A stretch of DNA of 64,000 nucleotides from Martelella limonii (lineage in GTDB: Bacteria > Pseudomonadota > Alphaproteobacteria > Rhizobiales > Rhizobiaceae): the NCBI RefSeq assembly GCF_013344475.1, contig NZ_JABUOU010000010.1:115720-179719 (forward strand), read 5' to 3'. Each line of letters begins with the position of its first letter. Positions within the stretch are counted from its first letter, which is position 1. Under the pieces are notes generated by a model. The model searched no databases, was not told the origin of the DNA, and saw nothing but the letters and a program-made list of their open reading frames with translations. Positions 59,401 through 64,000 of this stretch are shown piece after piece. The translations under genes and the position numbers were made by a program.

Positions 59401-62400
59401 GGCATGGAGAAGACCGGCAACGGAACGCTGGTCCTGGTCGCAGACAATACCTATGATGATGACACGCTGATTTCGGCCGGCACGCTCCAGCTCGGCAGCA
59501 CCGCGAGCGCGCTCAATGGTTCCATTGCCGGTGATATCGTGTTCGGCAACAATGTCGGGCTCATCCTCGCGATCGAAACCGTTGGGGCAAGCACCTTTGC
59601 CAATAATGTCTCGGGTCCCAGCCAGGTCGGCGATATCAACATGCGCGGTTCCGGCACGCTCACCTTCTCCGGCGATACGACCGGCTTCGACGGTGATGCC
59701 TGGGTCTACGAGGATGCGATCGTCAACCTGACCGGCACGCTGGTGAGCGACAAGCTGCAGATCGGTCTCGACAAGGCAGGGCTGAACCCGGGCACCAGCG
59801 CGCTGGTTGTGACCGGTAGCGGACGCGGCAATATCGGTACGCCTACGACGGGTGCAGCGGTTCTGACCACGAGTGGTTCCGGCACCGCAGCGCTTGCCTT
59901 CGGCGCGCTGAGCGCGAATGCGGCTGCCCAGTCGGGCTTCCTGCAGCTTGCCTCGATCGTGTTTGAAAGCACGGGGACGAGCCTGGTCTTCAATCACACG
60001 GCAACGGATCTCACCCTGTTCAATCTCGGTGCGCAGATCAGCAGCGCAAATACAGGGCAGGGCACGATCCTGCAGCAGGCCGGCTTTACCCATTATTCCG
60101 GCGATGCGGACGGCTTTTTGGGTATCACGAGTATTACCGGCGGCACACTTGATCTGGCCGCTGGGCATCTCGGCGGTCAGACGACCGTTTACGGCGGCAC
60201 GAGCCTGACGGATCCGAACTACGGCACGCTTTCCGGCGAGGGTGTTCTCCAAAATGCCACCGGTACGGCGCTCACCGTCAAGGCCTATGGCACGCTTGAA
60301 AATGCTTTTGGTAAAACTCTGACGGTCAATGGTACTGCATCTTTGGAGAACGAATCCAGATTGATTGTTCACCTGGAATCCGACCAACTCAACGCTCCCC
60401 GCCCACACCCGCTTTTCGACATCACAACGATCACAACGGATCCTACGACGGTCATCTATCTCGATGTTCGCCCTGTTGGCGGTGACGTGCTTGCCAACGG
60501 CTCTTACCTGTTGATCGAGTATTCGCGCTGGACCAATGCGAACAACAACCAGTTCTCGATTATCCAGGCCGGTCTGGGCTACAGCATCGATGTCAGAACG
60601 AGCAGCCGCCTCGTTTATCTCGATGTCAATTCGACGATCGTGCCGCGGCCCTACTGGAATCCGAGCCAGGCCACGACGCCGGCAAGCTTCGGCGGCAACG
60701 GCACGTGGTCGATGCTGGGCGCCGACCTCAGCTGGTCCGATGATACCGGCGCCAACAACGGTGGCTGGACACAGGGGGCTACGCCAATCTTCTCCGGGCA
60801 ATCCAGCACCGTGAAAGTGGATGTCTCGAGCGGAGCGATCACAGTTGGCGGCTTCGATTTCCAGGCGAATACGACACTGATTGTCACCACGCCGGGGGTC
60901 GACACGCTTGCGCTCTCCAGCAACTCCTCCTTCGCGACGGCAACCGTTGCAAGCGGCGTCACCGCGACGGTCGATCTTCCGCTCACCGGCAGCGCCGGTC
61001 TGCTGAAGGCGGGCGCCGGAACGCTGGAACTCACCGGTATGAACACCTTCACCGGCGGCGCCAGCGTTCTGGAGGGAATCCTGGAGCTGACCGACAGTGC
61101 CACGACGGGTGCGATCGGGAGCCTGGCCGGCAGCGTGTCGATCGAGCCCGGAGCAACCTTTGCCGTGGATACGGCGGGCACGGCGGTCTTCAATGCCGCA
61201 AACCAGATCCTTGGCGGCGATTTGCTGGCGACCAACAATCCGAATGCGCCTGCCAGTGACTATCCCCACTTCCATATCGTCAAGGGCACAGTCACGCTCA
61301 ACAGCGACAGCATCCGTTTCGAGGGGATCACGACGGTCGACGGCACGTTGCAGGGCCAGGGCAAGCTTGGCGGGGATACAACGGTCAACGGAACGCTTTT
61401 CGGAACCGTCAGCAATCCGACGCCGCTGACGCTCGAAAATCTTACGCTGGCAGCGGCGGGAACGCTTTCCGTCGAGCTCAACACGACGCCGAATTCCACG
61501 CCCCTGATCAAGGTCTCCACCTTCACGCCCGAGGGCGCGGATGTCCTCATCACCGTGGCGGGCGGCGGAGATCCCAATACGGCGCTGCGCGATGGCGACT
61601 ATTTCCTCATCGAAATGCCGACCGTGCCTACCGGCGACCCCAACCTGACCCTTGATCCCTCGATCACCAATCCGAACTACGAACTCGTCTATCTGATGAA
61701 GGGGCTTTATCTGTACGTCGATGACGGGCTCCCCGATCTCTACTGGAACCCCTTCCAGCGCACAGCGCCCTCCTCGCTCGGCGGTGCCGGCACCTGGACG
61801 GCGGATGTCAACAACAAGGACTGGTCGGACCAGACCGGCGCCAATAACGGCCCGTGGCAGGACGGTGCGATCGGCTATTTCACCGGCACGGCAGCAACCG
61901 TGAATGTGGCTTCGCCCGCCAGCGGTCCGAGCACCGAGCAGATCCGCTTCGCCGGCCTGGTGTTCACGGTCGATGGCTATACCCTGACAGATAACGGCAA
62001 TAGCGACATCCTGACGATCGCCGGCGCGAATGCCAATGTCGACGTCGAGGGCACCGCAACAGCTACGATCGCGCTGCCAGTCGCCGGCAGCGGACAGCTT
62101 ACCAAGACCAACACCGGTACCGTGATACTGACGGCGCAGAACACCTATCAGGGCGGTACGAATGTTTCGGACGGGGTTCTGCAGGTTGGCCAGGCCGGCA
62201 ATATCTTCTCTGCAGGCAACATCAATATCGGTTCATCCGGGAATTTCAGCTGGGCGTCCGATGTCGATTACACGCTGTCCGGCAAGATCTCCGGAGGCGG
62301 GCTGTTCAGCAAGGACAAGAGCGCTTCAAAATTGTTCCTGACCGGAGACAGCAGCGGCTTTGCGGGCCAGACAGCCATCAATGCGGGTACGCTCTCCCTG

Positions 62401-63999
62401 ACCGGGGCTCTTGGAGGAAAGATCACGGTTGGCGGTGGCGCCTATGTTACCGGGACCGGCACTTTCGGTGATGTCACCTTGGCAAAGAACGCGACGTTCA
62501 TCGTCGGTGACGGCGCAAGCGTGACATCGGCCTCACCCGTCAACACGCTCACGGCCGACAGCGACTCGACCATCAGCGTCACGGCTGATTTCGCCTTGGG
62601 CCAGGCGAGCGTGATTGTTTCTGACGGCGATGTGACGCTGCAGCAAAATGTGATCGTGACCTTCGCGCACCAGGTCGGCGTTCAGCAAGGAGACAACGTA
62701 ACGATCATCAAAAGCACGAATGGCCAGATCAACGAAGCTGCGGCGCCGTCCATCGCGGCAGGCGGTGGCGCGCTTGTTTACGACAGCATAGTCAAAAACA
62801 ACAATGAACTTGTGGTCTTCGTGGCTTCGACCTTGCTGGAGGCGCGCTGCGGTGATTTCGCGCTGTCGGTCAACTCTTGCGGCACGATGGAAGCGGTGCA
62901 GACGCTGCCGCCGGCAACGCCGCTCTACGAATCCGTCCAGGCGGCCGGTCGTGATGAACTCGATGACGCTCTCTCCTCGCTCTCGGGCGATGCCTATGCG
63001 TCGATGAGCGGGGCGATGGTGGCGAACAGCCATTATCTGCGCGATGCGACGGGCCGGCATGTGCGCGGCACGCTCGGCGGTATCGCGGGCGGGGAGACGA
63101 TTTCCGCGGTCAGCAATTATGCCGCCGAAACCCCGGTGCTGACACCCTTCGGCGCCTTCGTCGAGGAAAACAGCGGCATCGGGGTCTGGGCGACGGGCTA
63201 TGGCTCCTGGTCGCGCATCAAGGGCGAGGGCGGCAGCGCGACGATCACGGATTCTGCCGGCGGCTTCTATCTCGGCGCCGATTTTGCGGCCTTCGACACG
63301 ATGCGCTTCGGCGCGGTCGTCGGCTACGGCCAGTCCAGCTACGAGGTCGATGCCCGCAATGTCACGGGCCGGAGCGATGATTTCACGCTCGGCTTCTACG
63401 GCGGCGGCCAGTGGGGCGGGTTCGGGTCCGATTTCGGCATGGCCTATACCTGGCACGATGTGACGGCGGACCGCGAGATCGACTTCTCGACGCTGTCGGA
63501 ACGCGAGCGCGGGACCTATGATGCCGGCACGTTCCAGGTCTATGGCGATCTCGGCTACACCTTCGCGATCACCGACAGCTTCCAGATCGAGCCCTATGTG
63601 GATGCGTCCTACATCCATCAGCAATCGGGAAGCTTCACCGAGGCGGGGGGCGTTGCGGCGCTGTTCCATCCGGAAAGCGAGATGGATACGTGGTTCACGA
63701 CGGTGGGCGTGCGCAGCGCCTGGGAGTTCAGGCTTGGCGAATACCAGAGCCGGCTGACGGCTGCGGCCGGCTGGCGGGCGGGCTTCGGCGATCTGAACCC
63801 TGCCGAACAGGTGGCGTTCGACGGCGGCGACGTGTTCGGCATCACCGGCGCGCCGCTTGCCAAGAACCAGGGGATCGTGTCGGTCGGCTTCGAGACCCAG
63901 TTCACCGACAAGGTCTCGGTCGGCCTCAACTATACCGGCCAGTTCGGCGGCGGCAATGAAAGCCAGAACGTCTCCGCCCGCCTCAACATCCGCTTCTGA
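47410..63999 (+). CDS. Giant autotransporter with modular beta-strand-repeat passenger
   Basis: About 5,529 residues, complete: the TGA lies one base before the window end. An extended signal peptide (residues 1-53; basic lead, then MAGTVFSGALLLGAGGFYFSG) is followed by a cysteine pair. The passenger is made of autotransporter-associated beta-strand (PATR) repeats such as LTKTGSGTLTLSQANQITG. A linker with two cysteines lies near residue 5142, and a C-terminal beta-barrel from about residue 5261 ends in RF. Type V secretion would place the passenger outside the cell. It is probably an adhesin or biofilm factor, inferred from fold. ATG 47410 has a G-rich ribosome site; ATG 47347 has none. Some passenger segments are AT-rich, unlike the rest. 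Confidence 0.9.
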   Translation: MLAIDRRYMSRPEPRGRRSAMRSLMAGTVFSGALLLGAGGFYFSGSGAALADCYTQSGTTYTFSGNTCTQDIPEPGALYSSTSTLTWNFENGANITLTDGPFYVGSPGSAAGLGAGNQANMYVNVQNSGTVLTMGNGVPIYIGYSGASYAGAGYLYVTSGARAVLNDITVSSGLGVYSDSASKNQYNNVGVRFGAGTTATANNITLVGSLSQAVTNGQLTASQVNVEGDFIVDGGGSFQGDINIESGGHLQVIGSGSQSKVRNLHSNGGQVWLMNGGTLLFPEPYSSNSISLNGNSSFVIGDPSNYGNPQYGPGILMYSNLPTLQSDGSSKFIFNHNAVESDNYQFPSIVFAKNAITADFYSGYTWFYFILAGAYGSKFNIYNGATLNARATNSADIVVLGGNLILAGGQNSVDVQSGTVSFDNAEVATSVTIAPGIVSYWTPSGNGDGLAAVNGDLRLNGTANIYVYLKNSPQILVRYYGSLLSKFSDVKVYAVYDGYAEIPKTAYELDYNYQGLNKIAVIVRTEPPAGDFVYWSPGSGTPPAGGAGGSGSWDTTTSNWTIEAGGSRGVWPNAGQTAYFSSGSGTVTVSGSNNVVFGGMEITGGNYTFTGGNLKMNGGGATIYVDSGKTAELNLSVSDNTQSARLTKTGSGTLILSGSNTYNGGTDIQQGTLQLGSNSTNGTVRGAVSGGGTLSILASSNIEFGNNINSFSGNVEIGSIAAHIVVTLTADNSSYSGTTSSYGPAPTINVVGKLGGDVVIQSNSYATLSGTGTVGSPGRTVTIFGPDQPGANGLISPGDYRYGNDYTAIGTLTIAGNLSLVTPQSAPGKDLAPITLLQTGDSSANSDLIVVNGNLAISGALIVDFFGTRYGNDNPYVLFTYGGSEVGEYSYIEILDENDNSRHLGDNEYSIDYHYNGNSVVLYVYKGFSDQDFYWNGGTGGNAPQANGAGGNGTWQSASSTGTKNWSNQSGSQTSAWVNGKTAHFATSAGTVTVGGSDISAAGLVFEISGYVITGNGITLSGPSPTIDVGGNDALVDVTITSSGLTKTGSGTLTLSQANQITGTLTISAGMLQLGGGATWQNGSVQSAINGSGTLQLYALGDISFGNDINNLLGDFQLRSTDTSIITLTGSNGSYNGTTTNAGGTVVMNVMGSHGGSIFINGNTTLAGTGTAGGNVTIGQNGNVGNLKPGDYTAGENATGTLTIGNNLTLAGGALTTLQIGDGPSDLVVVQGWLTLGGTLAVYFSGQNFDTPYTLFTYGSYSGSFGSEQVWQNGTQLSQSDYRIIPNYNGNNEVVLVLLGALTDQDFYWNGGTGSNSPQPNGAGGSGTWASETETTYTNWTGQSGEKLSAWVNGKTAHFATGGGTVTVGDWGISAAGLSFDEGNRGYKIVGRSITLTGSSPVIYVDPGDHLFLIEQAEIASFIISENGFTVSGGGYLFLYADNTESGDITLTDGSYLFLGNTGESNAFVSGSISGDGSLVVYVAENRYFDNDITGLLGDFNIYSSVGDYVELEIDDNTNARFFGKTTVSFLQGGLVLNGSLGGDVYIQSGLLAGEATIGGSVTMYGDSYNVATVKPTGTMTIAGGMQFAYNSELYMDVGDSDSDLINIAGAADLYGGVFYIYFSGENYGDPYTLITYGSSSGAQFWDDYVYDMNDGGRTLSSSEYHLDYNYNNTNSVVLIVYGALPGQEYYWNGGTGGNAATAYGMGGNGTWSSSAGTRNWTDDTGSNISGWSNGKTANFYRNPGTVTVSGSGITAASLVFNVGGYLLTGDGIALSGTLPAIHADTGTTTLDVAITSTNLALPGAGTVVLTRSNAITGTVTVEGGTLQLGAAGYGTGSFSAAISGSGLLGIYASSNYAFANSFSGFSGDLHLASSGSSIITISGTNGGYQGATTNVGGTPILNVSGNLGGTVTIDGGMTLAGNGTVGSADTTVVIGATSTSYLKPGDYRLGETATGTLTIGGGLTLNPTSSGIGASTRLQIADTNTDLVVVGGALGLGGYLRVDFSGTKFGPYNPYVLFSYDSYTGDFDKEEVYDVANGNALMTSDEYKIILDYQNTNQVVLIVYGQIADQDFYWNGDDGANLPVANGVGGDGSWKDASATSTKNWSDKAGQMISAWVNGKTANFDTLAGNVTVDGTSISAAGLNFNVDGYILTGNAITLSGAAPAVSVASGDATLDIVVTATGLTKTGTGTLILTQTNPVSGTIAISGGTLQLGAYGYGNGSVTGAITGSGLLRIYATADQVFANDMTGLTGNFELASDAASMISVTGANGTYAGTTSNVGGTPILNVMGALGGTISVDAGMTLAGTGTVGSAGTMVTVAAVSAGSIKPGDYRNGETATGTLTIGGDLTLTTSATIGEGSTLWLQIGDTNSDLLNVTGALALGGLIRVDFSGTQYGPDNPYLLVNYGSYTGDFGSKMVVEGGRTLTPDEYEILVGYNNTNTIVLIVYGTIADQDYYWNGLTGANQPTPYGAGGDGSWRDASASDTRNWTNEEGSQLSPWVDGKTAVFDTLAGTVTVEGTQIQASGLYFNVDGYLLTGNGISLTGTSAVIDVSAGGAAYQAILDIVLTGSGFTKSGGGTLVLTEANLITGTVTMNGGTLQLGDSVRGNGSVGGPIAGYGDLVLYAAANLTFDNDITGLNGSFAIEGPSDVLIANTVNATFAGPTDFLGTGTLNVTGSLGGALRLQSGTLAGNGVLGGTVTAYSGSTIAPTGVLSIGGDLVFQSGSGLIMMVGGANADLIDVTGALNASGNLTVSLANGSTSGVYPLINATSVSSTFTVLSKPNGSTVEYLPNQVRLVVTDANGQVGLYWNGQISQNSGLVGGDGTWNTSNMNWTDSTGSWASRTSWVNDGTGLAIFAGTTAGNVQLVSGIQASGLDFRTAGYRLYGADFVLTGVSGTATINVSATTATIDTGMTGSVAVNKTGTGTLVLSAINGFTGGVTISGGTLQIGDSTYGAGDVLGPISGSGTLDYYAPALPASGIEFDNDITGLTGNFNVIGPGIVNFTGNNVAYAKTTTVSKGTLNLLDYGIGGTVNVSGGTLSGNGATIGAGNTTVSIGLTTASILSPGDASDPAQYKYGGLTILGNLTLGANATTKLELAQRNLKNDPTANDVVTVNSALSIAGSLNVVIDSDRYGLYYLIGYGSYSGQFGATSVTFNGTVLTSDQYEICYDASGACSGVGEAGYVTLDIVNAPAGQDLYWNGGTTIGTGAPVGGNGTWYDESFYAADETNPAFQYWTDATNTAIYPWTDERNAVFMGQAGTVQVNDTGAPILLGGLEFRVDGYVLQSATSLNAALTISSAFNPLNVNVINAGDTATIALDLKPEAALNGMGSVSKNGAGTVSFAHDMSYGGSTEIEDGTLQLGTALLGGLSGSVKGDVQIGQLAIFWLYDVTGDALGNTITGEGQVLMNRAGYTISYTGNSQAFAGDLYIAAGTLTLQTNATAPTLSAASLHLGPEQSADQATSDGGALLLSGSGALLQVTQEAFIGYGNGGSYAAALKVEAGATFSATGETDIVFAAEPGTAADALVTGSQSILRADNGDIQIGLSDTSTVSMEIADSGIVRTGGGNILIGEGNNTTVTVTVHDGGLLDAPQGQIVMGQANGSGGATSTLSIGGAVGSTPLDPGQLSGTQLLFGGGTPLLSFNHKAVASDAYTMSIDMASVKDTAAISHRSGFTTYTGNGSGFIGKTTIVGGTLNVNGTLGGLFDVQAGGTLSGIGTISSATGTVQVGIGSGSTNFAVLSPGDGISAAALAGNPSYGTLTVLGDLLLSTESKSIFEMSVANYPAGGPDNDLVAVGATLTLGGALEVDVLSAPSSTGDKYILFTSPNNITTDYARADVTVTAAGVNTGRFETGTQQNPSTLLFEYFIELYQTPINTALYWNGSVLQPNNQVNGGTGTWIVNAQQTNWTDQNGTLSFDWASPNTAIFTAQAGTVSVDGSGSPPIQVTGLIFDVDGYVLTYTTSAAADSLELVFDQNGATPVIEVDTGTAQIGVVLTGADGMEKTGNGTLVLVADNTYDDDTLISAGTLQLGSTASALNGSIAGDIVFGNNVGLILAIETVGASTFANNVSGPSQVGDINMRGSGTLTFSGDTTGFDGDAWVYEDAIVNLTGTLVSDKLQIGLDKAGLNPGTSALVVTGSGRGNIGTPTTGAAVLTTSGSGTAALAFGALSANAAAQSGFLQLASIVFESTGTSLVFNHTATDLTLFNLGAQISSANTGQGTILQQAGFTHYSGDADGFLGITSITGGTLDLAAGHLGGQTTVYGGTSLTDPNYGTLSGEGVLQNATGTALTVKAYGTLENAFGKTLTVNGTASLENESRLIVHLESDQLNAPRPHPLFDITTITTDPTTVIYLDVRPVGGDVLANGSYLLIEYSRWTNANNNQFSIIQAGLGYSIDVRTSSRLVYLDVNSTIVPRPYWNPSQATTPASFGGNGTWSMLGADLSWSDDTGANNGGWTQGATPIFSGQSSTVKVDVSSGAITVGGFDFQANTTLIVTTPGVDTLALSSNSSFATATVASGVTATVDLPLTGSAGLLKAGAGTLELTGMNTFTGGASVLEGILELTDSATTGAIGSLAGSVSIEPGATFAVDTAGTAVFNAANQILGGDLLATNNPNAPASDYPHFHIVKGTVTLNSDSIRFEGITTVDGTLQGQGKLGGDTTVNGTLFGTVSNPTPLTLENLTLAAAGTLSVELNTTPNSTPLIKVSTFTPEGADVLITVAGGGDPNTALRDGDYFLIEMPTVPTGDPNLTLDPSITNPNYELVYLMKGLYLYVDDGLPDLYWNPFQRTAPSSLGGAGTWTADVNNKDWSDQTGANNGPWQDGAIGYFTGTAATVNVASPASGPSTEQIRFAGLVFTVDGYTLTDNGNSDILTIAGANANVDVEGTATATIALPVAGSGQLTKTNTGTVILTAQNTYQGGTNVSDGVLQVGQAGNIFSAGNINIGSSGNFSWASDVDYTLSGKISGGGLFSKDKSASKLFLTGDSSGFAGQTAINAGTLSLTGALGGKITVGGGAYVTGTGTFGDVTLAKNATFIVGDGASVTSASPVNTLTADSDSTISVTADFALGQASVIVSDGDVTLQQNVIVTFAHQVGVQQGDNVTIIKSTNGQINEAAAPSIAAGGGALVYDSIVKNNNELVVFVASTLLEARCGDFALSVNSCGTMEAVQTLPPATPLYESVQAAGRDELDDALSSLSGDAYASMSGAMVANSHYLRDATGRHVRGTLGGIAGGETISAVSNYAAETPVLTPFGAFVEENSGIGVWATGYGSWSRIKGEGGSATITDSAGGFYLGADFAAFDTMRFGAVVGYGQSSYEVDARNVTGRSDDFTLGFYGGGQWGGFGSDFGMAYTWHDVTADREIDFSTLSERERGTYDAGTFQVYGDLGYTFAITDSFQIEPYVDASYIHQQSGSFTEAGGVAALFHPESEMDTWFTTVGVRSAWEFRLGEYQSRLTAAAGWRAGFGDLNPAEQVAFDGGDVFGITGAPLAKNQGIVSVGFETQFTDKVSVGLNYTGQFGGGNESQNVSARLNIRF
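47880..48965 (+). other. AT-rich, PATR-free N-terminal passenger segment
   Basis: Nucleotide composition and codon use change abruptly at about 47880 and back at about 48965. The segment uses AAT, TAT, ATA and TTA freely where the flanks use GC-ending codons. Its protein (residues about 158-519) lacks the PATR repeats, being rich in Asn, Ser, Tyr and Gly. It is in frame and uninterrupted, so it is expressed as part of the protein. The same kind of change recurs at about 50070-50190 and 51560-52440. Confidence 0.75.
49009..62100 (+). repeat. Modular passenger repeats of about 1.15 kb
   Basis: The recurring motif YWNG (YWSP or YWNP in some), mostly preceded by DQDF or similar, starts modules at about 49010, 50209, 51331, 52479, 53629, 54777, 55830, 56999, 59039, 60652 and 61739. 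Spacings are 1.05-1.2 kb except two longer modules (2.0 and 1.6 kb). Most modules begin with a stretch like NGAGGNGTW, then a TKNW- or TRNW-type stretch, VNGKTAHF, a PATR strand pair and an end such as NYNNTNSVVLIVYG. The modules starting at 52479 and 53629 are the most alike. Confidence 0.85.
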
Positions 64000-64000
64000 G

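Noticed and set aside
49009..62100. Regular repeats that could suggest a CRISPR array
   Set aside because: The repeats are about 1.15 kb apart, in frame and protein-coding; there are no short identical direct repeats with equal spacers.

Overview
The window is chromosomal DNA of an alphaproteobacterium of the order Hyphomicrobiales (Rhizobiales), most likely Rhizobiaceae or a near relative; the genus cannot be fixed from the sequence alone. The evidence is the high-GC coding style, a ChpT phosphotransferase beside an EipA (DUF1134) gene, a rhizobial-type RpoH, the urt-ure urea cluster with DUF1272 and GFA genes inside it, and several families of palindromic intergenic repeats of the kind common in rhizobia.

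Layout. 1-2000: a minus-strand putrescine (gamma-glutamylation) pair, PuuA-like ligase followed by a PuuB-like oxidase cut by the window edge. 2059-6213: a BaiN/YhiN-type flavoprotein, a LysR regulator diverging from a small unknown gene, and an AsmA-like envelope protein. 6214-7440: a gene-free stretch ending in two tandem small-RNA-like units, then rpsU and a small charged protein. 7588-11892: LLM flavin oxidoreductase, alanine/sodium symporter and a TolC-like lipoprotein. 12113-17332: chpT diverging from eipA across a possible CtrA site, a SpoU-type RNA methyltransferase, an RluA/RluD pseudouridine synthase and rpoH. 17410-26382: an acidic single-span protein, purA, an EamA transporter, a creatininase-family protein, the glk-dapB-gpmA run and mepA. 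26539-32581: the yejABEF peptide importer.

32726-46271 is a urea module. urtABCDE encodes a urea ABC importer. It is followed by ureD-ureA-DUF1272-ureB-GFA-ureC and ureE-ureF-ureG, so uptake, the nickel enzyme and its maturation factors sit together. The module is interrupted twice by a 23-bp palindromic repeat family. Between urtD and urtE a GIY-YIG gene is framed by two inverted copies and looks like a compact mobile unit. Between ureC and ureE there are two more copies and a peroxiredoxin gene.

46278-63999: a Crp/Fnr regulator with an FNR-type recognition helix, a perfect FNR/FixK box and AT-rich DNA lie in front of a complete, very large autotransporter (about 5,529 residues). Its passenger is built of modules of about 1.15 kb, with AT-rich segments that differ in composition from the rest. 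The gene ends one base before the window does. The least familiar features are the palindrome-framed GIY-YIG unit, the tandem RNA-like units before rpsU, and the mosaic giant autotransporter.
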